Positions 1 through 8,014 of a stretch of 60,024 nucleotides of DNA are shown in pieces; position 1 is the stretch's first letter, and each line of letters begins with the position of its first letter. Where the stretch lies: assembly GCA_910585815.1 (NCBI GenBank), contig CAJUFJ010000017.1:1-60024 (forward strand). Reading direction: 5' to 3'. The notes beneath the pieces were generated by a model. The model did no database searches, was not told where the DNA came from, and saw nothing but the letters and a program-made list of their open reading frames with translations. The position numbers and the translations under genes are program-made. The DNA is from an uncultured Oscillospiraceae bacterium. Lineage in GTDB: Bacteria; Bacillota; Clostridia; Oscillospirales; Oscillospiraceae.

Positions 1-110
1 CCCCATTTCGACAGTTTTGTTTTTTCACTGTCTACTTTAGAGGGAGCATATCAAACTCAACACCGCCTGACTGAAATTCAATCAAAGCGAAGCACCAAAC
101 CCATTTCCTG

Positions 111-139
111 TTGCAAATTGGGCGATATGACAGTATAAT
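111..139 (+). promoter_or_regulatory. Housekeeping-type promoter facing a gene-free stretch
   Basis: TTGCAA at 111-116 and TATAAT at 134-139 are separated by 17 bases, a near-consensus vegetative promoter reading rightwards. It faces the foldable stretch 141-248 and the repeat array beyond, not a recognisable gene. A start point about seven bases after the -10 box would fall near 146. Confidence 0.5.
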
Positions 140-140
140 G

Positions 141-248
141 GGAGATACGGTGTAGTCTATCGAGACTATGGTGTTGAGTGGGTACGACACTCTACATCGG
201 AGCATAGCGGGCGGCAACCCGCTATGCTCTGCCGCTATTTATGTCTCC
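141..248 (+). ncRNA. Candidate structured RNA or DNA cloverleaf of unknown class
   Basis: The stretch can fold as a closing helix (141-147 with 242-248, seven pairs including one G-U) around three hairpins: 153-168 (TAGTCT/AGACTA), 176-192 (GAGTG/CACTC) and 200-229 (a perfect 12-pair stem with loop CGGCAA). It matches no riboswitch, T-box, 6S or SRP consensus that I know. A start point near 146 would leave out part of the closing helix, so either the promoter call or the closing helix may be wrong. The structure could instead act as single-stranded DNA at a recombination site. Confidence 0.3.
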
Positions 249-292
249 GCGACTATTTTAACCTATTGCGGAAGAAATTGCAAGGGTGTTTT

Positions 293-330
293 CGGGAAAA
301 GTCTGTAAAAACGGACTTTCCCGCTTTTTT
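293..330 (+). terminator. Rho-independent terminator-like hairpin
   Basis: CGGGAAAAGTC (293-303) pairs with GGACTTTCCCG (313-323) with one bulge, followed by six T at 325-330. It could end a short transcript from the promoter at 111-139. It is also the first element of the degenerate array that follows. Confidence 0.5.
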
Positions 331-335
331 ATCGA

Positions 336-620
336 CATTTCCCGGACTTGTTGATTTTTTCGGCGTATTTTTGGATTCTTGCGGTTTTTGACAGGAACCG
401 CTTATTTTTATATCATGAGCAAGACTTGTTGAAATTTGGATTTCCCTTTAATTTAACGGCTGGTTTTGGGACAATTTCTTTCAAAAAATCAGGGGGTGCA
501 AAAACTGCTTTTATAGCATTTCGGGGACAAGTTGTGATTTTAGTGTAAGCGTGATTTATACAGGAAAAGAAATATCCCAGCGATTTTTTGATACATTTCC
601 GCAACATGTTGAGATTTTAG
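336..620 (+). repeat. Four diverged direct copies of a 25-27 base core
   Basis: Cores start at 336, 414, 517 and 594 and resemble CATTTCCGGGACTTGTTGA followed by a T-rich tail. Spacing is 78, 103 and 77 bases. Each core is preceded by a C/G-GCTTTTTT-type run and, in the first two copies, by a clear hairpin (293-323 and GCGGTT/AACCGC within 381-401). Three copies read in one frame give similar peptides with pattern AF-L/I-x-x-F-x-x-L/V, so an eroded coding repeat is possible, but no intact gene remains. The rest of 1-785 holds only further hairpins, for example 672-715. Confidence 0.45.
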
Positions 621-735
621 AGAAAACAGGAATCTGCAAGGCGGATTTTTGCCGTTAAGTTATCGCGGCACACTTTTTTGAAAAATCAGCCCTTTGGGGG
701 CCGATTTTCGGCTTTTTCAAAAAAACACGGGAATG

Positions 736-771
736 GGGGGCGGAGGAACAAGCCCCCGCCCCCAGTTTTTT
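736..771 (+). terminator. GC-rich hairpin with T-run at transposase 3' side
   Basis: GGGGGCGG (736-743) pairs with CCGCCCCC (756-763), followed by six T at 766-771 on the plus strand. On the minus strand, where transposase transcripts would arrive, a seven-T run comes shortly after the stem. It could therefore block transcription in both directions at this edge of the insertion sequence. Confidence 0.55.
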
Positions 772-785
772 AGGCCTGCGGCTTC

Positions 786-2147
786 TTAGGCTGCGATACG
801 ATAGGTAAACCAGCCGAAGCCCTTCACCCGAAGGTTTCGTTCGTCCTGCCGCCCCGGTCGAATTGGAACAGTATTACGGCCGATTTCCCACATGACCGCG
901 CCCCCAGTCATGGCCGGGTCATTGAGAAATTCTTTGCAAAGAGCAACCTCCATTTTGAAGTTCACGGTGTAGGCATATACACCATCTTTCGGCTGCCGAA
1001 CAACAACTTCTTGCACAATCCGGCTTGTGAAGTTGAAGGCGGTCAGCGCTGCAAAGATTTCCTGCTCTACAAAGCTGTCACCCTTGCCGTGCAGATTGAC
1101 CAGCCCTGTACTGTACTTCAAACTGCGGAAGCTGGTCTCGATACCCCAACGCCGGTGGTAAATCTCCTTCAGGTCGTCAACAGTAAATGACCGAGGGAGT
1201 GAGGTTGCCAGCGTCTCAAAATTGCCATTGTCCAGTTGAAAGCGAACAATGCGAAGCCGCATAGTGTAGGGGCTGGGAAAGTCCCACCGGGCGCGCCGGG
1301 TGGTGGAACCGGGTTTGCTCTTTTTCGGCTGGGGGAGGTAGATGTGGCGGTTGCGTTTGTCTTCGTTGGTCTGGGTGATGGATATTGTAAACGCAATATC
1401 GCAGTCCAGTTCCAGCATAGGCAGACGCGCTATTTCCCGCATGGCCGAATGGTTATGCTTCACCCGCAGGACAAAGTAGACATTCGGGGTGTTCATCAGG
1501 TGGGCCATGACATTGTAACTCTCGTAGCCCCGGTCGAGGACGATAATAGTCCTGCGGTTGAAGCGGTTCCGTTTGACCATTTCCACCAGTGCGCCCGGCT
1601 CGTCCTTCCTGGGTGCGGGCTGAACCACCGCGTCAAAGTAGGTGCGGTCGTAGATGTCAAAAAGAGGGCTTAAATGCAGCTGATTGTACCCTCTCGGCGC
1701 GCTGTTATTGCAGACGAAGCTGGGCGCGCTGAGGTCGCGGGCCATATTGACTGCGGTGCCGTCACAGGCCAGGACGCGGCAGCCCTTGTAGCCGCGATTG
1801 GGCTGACCATATGCGCTGGAGGATGTGAAGTCCAGAAACACCTTGCGGAATACAGCGGGCGGGATTTGACGGCGGCGCTGAGACACAGCGGCGGGAGTAG
1901 CGTCAATCCCGGCGCGGTGCAGCTCCTTCGCCAGCGGCCCGCCCTCGGCGGCAATCAGGAACTTGATAAGTTTCTCGGGCGGCAGCTTCTGGCTGCGGGC
2001 TGTGTGGGCTATGTCCACACTATTGGCTATAGTACGCTCTAAATTACGCTTGTGTAGGTCGGCGAGGGATAGTGCGTTGTCCGTGCCTATTTGCTCAAAT
2101 GTAGCTGTTTGAGCGCCTGAATTGTGACGATTTTCAAGTCTTTCCAT
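786..2147 (-). CDS. IS4-family DDE transposase
   Basis: This 453-residue protein would cut and join the ends of the insertion sequence. The acidic catalytic triad is visible: D129 in LACDGTAV, D205 in VLDRGYES and E337. E337 lies in the IS4-diagnostic YREK signature, matched exactly by Y330, R333, E337 and K344 in YHRRWGIETSFRSLK. The frame stays open upstream, but the ATG at 2147 gives the natural N-terminus; a start at 2213 would begin inside a terminator hairpin. The frame is intact, so the element may be active or recently so. It stands alone, with no passenger gene. The ribosome site is weak, as is usual for transposases. Confidence 0.9.
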   Translation of the reverse strand: MERLENRHNSGAQTATFEQIGTDNALSLADLHKRNLERTIANSVDIAHTARSQKLPPEKLIKFLIAAEGGPLAKELHRAGIDATPAAVSQRRRQIPPAVFRKVFLDFTSSSAYGQPNRGYKGCRVLACDGTAVNMARDLSAPSFVCNNSAPRGYNQLHLSPLFDIYDRTYFDAVVQPAPRKDEPGALVEMVKRNRFNRRTIIVLDRGYESYNVMAHLMNTPNVYFVLRVKHNHSAMREIARLPMLELDCDIAFTISITQTNEDKRNRHIYLPQPKKSKPGSTTRRARWDFPSPYTMRLRIVRFQLDNGNFETLATSLPRSFTVDDLKEIYHRRWGIETSFRSLKYSTGLVNLHGKGDSFVEQEIFAALTAFNFTSRIVQEVVVRQPKDGVYAYTVNFKMEVALCKEFLNDPAMTGGAVMWEIGRNTVPIRPGRQDERNLRVKGFGWFTYRIAA

Positions 2148-2190
2148 AATTTTTTCTCTTTTCGATAGTTGTAAAACTATCGCCAGAAAA

Positions 2191-2225
2191 GCAAAAAAGA
2201 CGCGCCCTCTCATCTGTGAGGGCGT
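2191..2225 (-). terminator. Terminator upstream of transposase start
   Basis: On the minus strand CGCCCTC and GAGGGCG (plus 2203-2209 and 2218-2224) form a stem followed by six T (plus 2193-2198). It sits just before the transposase start, where it would stop transcripts entering from outside. A second perfect hairpin (2164-2181, GATAGTT/AACTATC) lies between it and the start. Confidence 0.6.
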
Positions 2226-2429
2226 CGCCTTTCCTATTCGTCACTTATTTATCAATTAAAATGGTTTTCTTCTTGCCCCTGATGTGTGCATATAGCACTA
2301 CGAATTTGTCTGGGCGATAATTTGTTTTCATTTTAATAATGCGATACTGCGGCTGTCAAGTGGTCTGCGGCGCAATTCTCAATTTGTTTACAATCAGCTA
2401 AACGGCGCAACCAGATTTGTCGGATTGCG

Positions 2430-2462
2430 TTAAGGGCCAGATACACTGTATCTGGCCCTTAA
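2430..2462. repeat. 33-base perfect palindrome between IS and ROK gene
   Basis: Arms 2430-2445 (TTAAGGGCCAGATACA) and 2447-2462 are exact reverse complements around a single C. It lies 44 bases beyond the stop of the minus-strand ROK regulator. No clear T-run follows on either strand, so it may be a weak terminator, a protein-binding site or part of an element end. The rest of 2226-2505 is AT-rich and shows no gene. Confidence 0.5.
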
Positions 2463-2505
2463 ATCGCTTAATTTAATGACATTGCCCCAGGGGGACGGCT
2501 CCTGC

Positions 2506-3645
2506 TCATATCTGCTCCAGAAAATCCGTTACAAAGTGGAGGGCCACACCCAGGGGGACGGTGTGCCGCCGGAGGGTGCTCAGGTGTACATACTCCCCGT
2601 CGGTGTCGAAGGGGTTGATGCCGGCCACGTACTCCCGCAGGCGGGGCAGGTAGGGGGCCAGGAACTCGCTCAGCACCCCGCCCAGCACCACATCGCAGTC
2701 CAGGGCCATGTGGATGTTGTTGATGCCGATGGCCAGATGGCGGAGCATATTGTCCCACAGGGCCTCATACTCCTCATATCGGGCCCCGTGCCGCTCCAGC
2801 TTGGAAAAAAACGCCTCCAGCGTCACCCCGAAGGTGCTGCGCACCCGGCGAGGGGAGCAGTAGGCCTCCAGACAGCCCAGGCTGCCGCAGGTACACCGCA
2901 GCCCGCCCGGCTCCACGCACATGTGGCCAAACTCCCCGCTGCGACGGTTGTCCCCCACGTAGGGGGCGCCGCCGAACAGGATGGCCCCGCCCACCCCGTT
3001 CTCCAGGGACAGGTAGGCCATATTTCGGTTGCCCTCCCGGACAAAGAGCTCCGCATGGCCGCCGCTGGTGGCGTCGTTTTCCACATAGGTGGGGTAGGGG
3101 ATGGAGCTGGCCAGCCCCTCCAGGGAGGTGTCCTTCAGCCGCAGGGTGGGGGCGGCGGTGATATACCGGCTGTCCGGCGACATGACGGCGGGCAGGGCGA
3201 TGCCCACCCCCAGCAGCCGGGCCCGGTCGATGGAAAACTGGTCCAGAAAGTCCTCCAGTACCCGGGAGAGCAGGCCGCCCATGTCGGCAAAGCGGACGAT
3301 GGGGGGGATGTCCACCTCCTGATAGGCCAGCTCGTTGAGCAGCAGGTCGGCCGCCGCCAGGCGCAGGCGGTGCTCCGTCACCGAGATGCCCACCGCCACC
3401 CGGGCGTCGGGCACAATGGACAGGCCGCTGGCCTTCCGCCCCCCGGTAGACTGCTGCTCCCCCGAGTCCCGCACCAGGCCGGCGGCCATCAGCTCCGACA
3501 GGTTCTGATAGACAGTGGGCAGGCTGAGACCCAGCTCCCGGGCCAGGCTCTGCCGGGAACAGAAGCCCTTGGCGTAGTAGATATTGCGGTAAATGCTGCT
3601 GCGGGTCTGCCGGCGGCGGTCTGTCAGACCGGCGTCCAGGTCCAT
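2506..3645 (-). CDS. ROK-family transcriptional repressor (XylR/NagC type)
   Basis: This 379-residue protein has an N-terminal winged helix-turn-helix (about 27-66) and a C-terminal ROK sugar-kinase-like domain that binds the inducing sugar. Visible marks are VENDA (189-193), the GEFGH turn ending at H241 and the zinc-site motif CTCGSLGCLE at 251-260. The start at 3645 follows GGAGAGG at a normal distance; longer forms would begin inside the promoter. It is divergent from the sugar ABC operon, and the shared upstream space carries three TTAG(T/C)AA boxes, so it probably represses that operon and perhaps itself. No kinase activity is claimed. Confidence 0.88.
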   Translation of the reverse strand: MDLDAGLTDRRRQTRSSIYRNIYYAKGFCSRQSLARELGLSLPTVYQNLSELMAAGLVRDSGEQQSTGGRKASGLSIVPDARVAVGISVTEHRLRLAAADLLLNELAYQEVDIPPIVRFADMGGLLSRVLEDFLDQFSIDRARLLGVGIALPAVMSPDSRYITAAPTLRLKDTSLEGLASSIPYPTYVENDATSGGHAELFVREGNRNMAYLSLENGVGGAILFGGAPYVGDNRRSGEFGHMCVEPGGLRCTCGSLGCLEAYCSPRRVRSTFGVTLEAFFSKLERHGARYEEYEALWDNMLRHLAIGINNIHMALDCDVVLGGVLSEFLAPYLPRLREYVAGINPFDTDGEYVHLSTLRRHTVPLGVALHFVTDFLEQI

Positions 3646-3683
3646 TCCGAATCCTCTCCTCTTTGGTAAAATCCCTTTATTAT

Positions 3684-3711
3684 ATTGTAACACGAAGTTT
3701 GAAACAGTCAA
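3684..3711 (-). promoter_or_regulatory. Promoter of the ROK repressor
   Basis: Read on the minus strand: TTGACT (plus 3706-3711), 16 bases, TACAAT (plus 3684-3689). It fits a vegetative promoter placed about 40 bases before the repressor start. Confidence 0.6.
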
Positions 3712-3755
3712 TTCCATTTGTAAAAAATCCGGTGTTTTTTCCCGTTTGTGCCAAG

Positions 3756-3879
3756 TTAGCAAAAACCGCTTTAGTAATCAAATTTTTTCGGCCGTCAATA
3801 TATCCAATTTTCTCCGCTTTATTCCATGCAAAACCAACAAAGTTATTGCCGGGCGGCAAAAAAAGATTGACATTAGTAA
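3756..3879. promoter_or_regulatory. Candidate ROK operator boxes
   Basis: TTAGCAA at 3756-3762, TTAGTAA at 3771-3777 and TTAGTAA at 3873-3879 are direct repeats in the AT-rich divergent region. The last sits immediately after the -35 box of the transporter promoter. Several ROK repressors bind TTAG/TTTG-type AT-rich sites, so these are plausible operators. Confidence 0.35.
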
Positions 3880-3895
3880 AATAACTTTATAAAAT
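3867..3895 (+). promoter_or_regulatory. Promoter of the sugar transport operon
   Basis: TTGACA (3867-3872), a 17-base spacer and TAAAAT (3890-3895) form a strong vegetative promoter about 70 bases before the binding-protein gene. A TTAGTAA box begins the spacer, consistent with repression by steric block. Confidence 0.75.
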
Positions 3896-3967
3896 TGAAG
3901 CCACAGAAGCAGTTGCTTCTGTCATTTCCCCGGTATCCGGGGAAAAAACGAACAGGAGGAAACGAAA

Positions 3968-5167
3968 ATGAAAAAGACACTTGCGCTGATCCTTGCAGCC
4001 TGTATGTCCCTCTCCCTCGTCGCCTGCGGCGGCGGAGCCGGTTCCAACCCCGGCACCAGCGGCAGCCAGCCCTCCGGCGGCAGCCAGTCCTCTGGCAGCC
4101 AGTCCACTCCCGGCGGCGACGCGTCCAGCAAGACCGTGGGTATCGCCATGCCCACCCAGTCCCTGGAGCGGTGGAACCGCGACGGCGCTTACCTTGACGA
4201 GCAGTTTAAGGCCGCCGGCTACAATACCATCGTCACCTACTCCGACAACAAGAACGAGCAGCAGGTGAACGACATCCAGAACATGCTCTCCCAGGGCGTG
4301 GACCTGCTGATCATCGCCGCCATCGACGGCAACGGCCTGAACACCGTGATGAACGACGCCGGCGCCAGCAACATCCCCGTCATCGCCTATGACCGCCTGA
4401 TTATGAACGACAACGTGTCCTACTACGTGTCCTTCGATAACTACACCGTGGGCAAGCTCCAGGGTACCTATGTGAAGGATACCCTGGACCTGGACAACGC
4501 GGCCGGCCCCTTCAACATCGAGTTCACCGGCGGCGACCCCGCTGACAACAACGCCCCCTTCTTCTTCAACGGCGCAATGGACACCCTGAAGCCCTACATC
4601 GACAGCGGCAAGCTGAATGTGGTGTCCGGCCAGACCGAGTTCTCCGTGGTTGGCACCGAGCAGTGGAAGACCGAGGCCGCCCTGAACCGGGCCCAGAACG
4701 TGCTGGCCTCCTACTACTCCGACGGCACCAAGCTGGATGCCTGGCTGTGCTCCAACGACTCCACCGCCCTGGGCGTGACCCAGGCCGTCACCTCTGACTA
4801 TGCCGGCGGCAACTCCGTTATCATCACCGGCCAGGACGGCGACGTGGCCAACCTGCGCAACATCAAGGACGGCGTGCAGTCCATGACCGTGTATAAGGCC
4901 GTGGCCAACGAGGCCGTTGTCACCCTGGACCTGGCCAAGGCCATCCTGGACGGCAAGACCGCCGACGCCAGCCTGATTTCCGCCTCCAGCTGGGGCTTCG
5001 ACTGCGCTTTCGACACCGAGTCCTATGAGACCACCCCCGGCAACAAGTGCCCCTCCTTCCTGCTGGTACCCGACGTGGTTACCGCTGACAACATGGAGGA
5101 GAAGCTGGTCACCCCCGGCTACTACAAGGTGGGCGCTGACGGCTACCTGGAGGCCACCAACGGCTGA
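3968..5167 (+). CDS. Multiple-monosaccharide ABC transporter, substrate-binding lipoprotein (ChvE/XylF type)
   Basis: This 399-residue secreted lipoprotein captures a monosaccharide outside the cell for the ATPase and permease encoded next. The signal peptide ends in the lipobox LVAC with lipidated C20. A Gly/Ser-rich flexible linker covers about 22-55, then comes a type I periplasmic-binding fold (VGIAMPTQSLERW, DLLIIAAIDGNG, VIITGQDGD). It opens the operon after a strong promoter. A hairpin right after its stop probably keeps its transcript in excess over the membrane parts, as is common for binding proteins. The ligand cannot be read from sequence; downstream genes suggest an aldopentose or 6-deoxyhexose. 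Confidence 0.88.
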   Translation: MKKTLALILAACMSLSLVACGGGAGSNPGTSGSQPSGGSQSSGSQSTPGGDASSKTVGIAMPTQSLERWNRDGAYLDEQFKAAGYNTIVTYSDNKNEQQVNDIQNMLSQGVDLLIIAAIDGNGLNTVMNDAGASNIPVIAYDRLIMNDNVSYYVSFDNYTVGKLQGTYVKDTLDLDNAAGPFNIEFTGGDPADNNAPFFFNGAMDTLKPYIDSGKLNVVSGQTEFSVVGTEQWKTEAALNRAQNVLASYYSDGTKLDAWLCSNDSTALGVTQAVTSDYAGGNSVIITGQDGDVANLRNIKDGVQSMTVYKAVANEAVVTLDLAKAILDGKTADASLISASSWGFDCAFDTESYETTPGNKCPSFLLVPDVVTADNMEEKLVTPGYYKVGADGYLEATNG

Positions 5168-5197
5168 TTCCACAACCCCCCAATGTAAGGACCAACC

Positions 5198-5232
5198 GGT
5201 GGGCGGGGCAAACGCCCCGCCCACCTTATTTT
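5198..5232 (+). terminator. Intercistronic attenuating hairpin
   Basis: GGTGGGCGGGGC (5198-5209) and its exact complement (5214-5225) form a 12-pair stem with loop AAAC, followed by TTATTTT. Lying inside the operon, it probably acts as a partial terminator and as a 3' stabiliser for the binding-protein transcript. Confidence 0.7.
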
Positions 5233-5263
5233 CAGGCAGACCATAGAGAGGAGGAACTACCCC

Positions 5264-6805
5264 TTGGCTGACGTTATTTTGGAAATGAAGTCCATCACCA
5301 AGGAATTTCCCGGCGTCAAGGCACTGGACAACGTGAATCTAAGGGTAGAGGCCGGGGAAATCCACGCCCTGATCGGCGAGAACGGGGCGGGCAAATCCAC
5401 CCTGATGAACGTGCTTTCCGGCACCTACCCTGCCGGCAGCTACACCGGCGACATCTATTACGAGGGCAAGCTGTGCCAGTTCAAAACCCAGAAGGACAGC
5501 GAGGCTCTGGGCATTGTTATCATCCACCAGGAGCTGGCCCTTATTCCCCTGCTGTCCATCGGGGAAAACATGTTCCTGGGCAACGAAATCAAAAACTCCA
5601 TGGGCTACATCGACTGGGACAGGACCTACAGCGAGTCGGAGCGGCACATGCGCCAGGTGGGGCTGAACGAGTCGGCCCAGACCCTGGTGAAGGATATCGG
5701 CACCGGCAAGCAGCAGCTGGTGGAGATTGCCAAGGCCTTTTCCAAAAAGGTGAAGCTGCTCATTCTGGACGAGCCCACCTCCTCCCTCAACGACGAGGAC
5801 GCCAAGATGCTGCTGGACCTGCTGATAGAGTTTAAAAAGGAGGGGCTCACCTCCATCATCATTACCCACAAGCTCAACGAGATTATCTACTGCGCCGACA
5901 AGGCCACCATCATCCGGGACGGCTCCACCATCGAGACCCTGGTAAAGGGCGTGGACGAGTTCAGCGAGGACCGGATCATCAAGGGCATGGTAGGCCGCTC
6001 CATGGAGGACCGCTACCCCGTCCGGGAGCACAATGTGCAGCCCGAGGTGAACCTGGAGGTGAAGAACTGGACGGTCCACCACCCCCTGTACCCCGAGCGG
6101 GTGGTAGACGACAACATCTCCTTCCACATCCGCAAGGGCGAGGTGGTGGGCTTCTCCGGCCTGCAGGGCGCGGGGCGCACCGAGCTGGCCATGTCCATCT
6201 TCGGCCGCAGCTACGGCGCCGGCATCACCGGCGAGCTGTACATCGGCGGGCAGAAGGTGGACCTGCGGTCCCCCCAGGAGGCCATCCGCCGGGGGCTGGC
6301 CTACGTCACCGAGGACCGGAAGACCAACGGCCTGATTCTGGGCGAGTCCATCCGCTTCAACACCACCCTGGCCCGGCTGGACAAGGTGTGCCGGGGCGGC
6401 GTAATCGACGTCGACCAGGAGATCGGCGTTGCCGAGCAGATGACGAAGGACATGGGCACCAAGACCCCCACCATTGAACAGCGGGTGGGCAACCTGTCCG
6501 GCGGCAACCAGCAGAAGGCCCTGCTGGGCAAGTGGATGTTCACCGAGCCCGATATCCTTATTATGGATGAGCCCACCCGGGGCATCGACGTGGGCGCGAA
6601 ATACGAGATATACTGCCTCATCAACCAGATGGTGGCCCAGGGCAAGTCGGTAATGATGATCTCCTCTGAGCTGCCCGAGCTGCTGGGTATGTGCGACCGC
6701 ATCTACGTGATGAACGAGGGCCGCCTGCTGGCTGAGCTGGACACCAAGGACGCCACCCAGGAGACCATTATGGGCTATATCATCCGCGATACCAACAAGG
6801 CGTAA
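5264..6805 (+). CDS. Multiple-monosaccharide ABC transporter, double ATPase subunit (MmsA/XylG type)
   Basis: This 513-residue protein carries two ABC cassettes and powers sugar import on the inner face of the membrane. The first has Walker A GENGAGKST near residue 38 and Walker B LLILDEPTSSL. The second has the degenerate P-loop GLQGAGRTE usual for this subfamily, signature LSGGNQQKALLGKW and DILIMDEPTRGID. Translation starts at a TTG (5264) preceded by GAGAGGAGGA; no ATG fits without losing the conserved N-terminus. It follows the binding-protein hairpin and precedes the permease by 17 bases. Confidence 0.9.
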   Translation: MADVILEMKSITKEFPGVKALDNVNLRVEAGEIHALIGENGAGKSTLMNVLSGTYPAGSYTGDIYYEGKLCQFKTQKDSEALGIVIIHQELALIPLLSIGENMFLGNEIKNSMGYIDWDRTYSESERHMRQVGLNESAQTLVKDIGTGKQQLVEIAKAFSKKVKLLILDEPTSSLNDEDAKMLLDLLIEFKKEGLTSIIITHKLNEIIYCADKATIIRDGSTIETLVKGVDEFSEDRIIKGMVGRSMEDRYPVREHNVQPEVNLEVKNWTVHHPLYPERVVDDNISFHIRKGEVVGFSGLQGAGRTELAMSIFGRSYGAGITGELYIGGQKVDLRSPQEAIRRGLAYVTEDRKTNGLILGESIRFNTTLARLDKVCRGGVIDVDQEIGVAEQMTKDMGTKTPTIEQRVGNLSGGNQQKALLGKWMFTEPDILIMDEPTRGIDVGAKYEIYCLINQMVAQGKSVMMISSELPELLGMCDRIYVMNEGRLLAELDTKDATQETIMGYIIRDTNKA

Positions 6806-6822
6806 CAAGGGAGGGTAACAAT

Positions 6823-8004
6823 ATGACTGAGCGTAAAAACAGCTTCGATCTGGTAAAGTTTTTGACCAAATACGCCATGGTAATTGCCCTGGTGGTGGTC
6901 TTTGTCCTGTTCGCGGTGCTTACCAAGGGGATGCTGGTGCAGCCCCAGAACATGTCCAACCTGCTGCTGCAGCAGGGCTACGTGCTGGTGCTGGCCTGCG
7001 GCATGCTGCTGTGCATCCTTACGGGCGGTAACATCGACCTCTCCGTGGGCTCGGTGATCTGTCTGGTGGGCGGCATCGCTGCCGTGATGGTGACCAATAT
7101 GCACATGCCCGCCATCCCCGTGATTCTGCTGTGCCTGGTAATCGGCCTGATGGTGGGCCTGTGGCAGGGCTACTGGATTGGCTATGTCCGTATCCCGCCC
7201 TTTATCACCACCCTGGGCGGCATGTTCATCTTCCGCGGCCTGGGCCGCATGGTGCTGGACAGCAAGACCGTGGCCATCCAGGACCCCACCTTTTTGAATA
7301 TCTTTACCGCTTACATCAAGATTCCCGGCCTGGACGACGGCAAGATTAAGCTCTCCCCCATCATTGTGGGGGTGGTGGTGGCGGCCTGGGTGCTTCTCAG
7401 CACCGCCAAAAGCCGCCGGGACCGGGCCAAGAAGGGCTACCGCCAGAACAGCGCCCTGGCCGACTTCACCAAGTCGGGCATCATCGCCGCCCTGATTTTG
7501 TGGTACTGCTGGATGCTCAGCCAGTACCGGGGCATCTCCGTCATGCTGCTGTGGGTGGTGGCCATCTGCCTGATCTATAACTTCATCACCGCCAAAACCG
7601 CTTTTGGCCGGTACTTCTACGCCGTGGGCGGCAACGAGAAGGCCACCAAGCTCTCCGGCATCAACACCGACAAAATCTACTTCCTGGCCTACGCCAACAT
7701 GGGCCTGCTGGCCGGCCTGTGCGGCCTGCTGGTCACCGCCCGGCTGGGCTCGGTGGACGGCAACGCCGGCACCTCCTATGAGATGGACGCCATCGGCTCC
7801 TGCTTCATCGGCGGCGCCTCCGCCTACGGCGGCAGCGGCACGGTGGGCGGCGTGGTCATCGGCGCTCTGCTGCTGGGCGTGATTAACATGGGTATGTCCA
7901 TCATGGGCCTGCCCGACGCCTGGAAGTACGTCATCAAGGGCGGCGTGCTGCTGATCGCCGTTATCTTCGACGTGGTCACCAGCCGCAAGTCCGGCGCAAA
8001 ATAA
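6823..8004 (+). CDS. Multiple-monosaccharide ABC transporter, permease (MmsB/XylH type)
   Basis: This 393-residue polytopic membrane protein forms the sugar channel, probably as a dimer. Hydrophobic segments run along the whole chain, and the family motif GNIDLSVGSV appears in the first third, with AIGSCFIGGASAYGGSGTV near the end where the ATPase docks. A soluble insert rich in charged residues (about 190-215) is typical of the XylH/MmsB branch. AAGGAGGG precedes its ATG at a normal distance. It sits between the ATPase and the sugar kinase in one transcription unit. Confidence 0.88.
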   Translation: MTERKNSFDLVKFLTKYAMVIALVVVFVLFAVLTKGMLVQPQNMSNLLLQQGYVLVLACGMLLCILTGGNIDLSVGSVICLVGGIAAVMVTNMHMPAIPVILLCLVIGLMVGLWQGYWIGYVRIPPFITTLGGMFIFRGLGRMVLDSKTVAIQDPTFLNIFTAYIKIPGLDDGKIKLSPIIVGVVVAAWVLLSTAKSRRDRAKKGYRQNSALADFTKSGIIAALILWYCWMLSQYRGISVMLLWVVAICLIYNFITAKTAFGRYFYAVGGNEKATKLSGINTDKIYFLAYANMGLLAGLCGLLVTARLGSVDGNAGTSYEMDAIGSCFIGGASAYGGSGTVGGVVIGALLLGVINMGMSIMGLPDAWKYVIKGGVLLIAVIFDVVTSRKSGAK

Positions 8005-8014
8005 GGAGCGTACT

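Larger units (their letters stand above)
736..2225 (-). mobile_element. IS4-family insertion sequence, ends not resolved
   Basis: The unit is defined by one full-length IS4-type transposase with hairpins on both sides. The limits given are the two flanking hairpins. I could not identify matched terminal inverted repeats or a target-site duplication by eye, so the true ends may lie up to about 250 bases further out, particularly on the right where 2226-2505 is AT-rich and gene-free. Confidence 0.55.

Noticed and set aside
32..217. A 61-codon minus-strand frame at the window start
   Set aside because: No ribosome site, no family, and it covers the promoter and hairpins on the plus strand.
200..229. 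Group II intron domain V
   Set aside because: The stem is perfect without the two-base bulge, the catalytic AGC triad or a GNRA loop, and no reverse transcriptase gene is near.
348..548. A 66-codon plus-strand frame through the repeats
   Set aside because: No ribosome site; it only crosses three of the eroded repeats and would start inside one.
336..620. CRISPR or integron attC array
   Set aside because: Core copies are diverged, spacing is uneven (78, 103, 77), and the attC core GTTRRRY pattern is not met.
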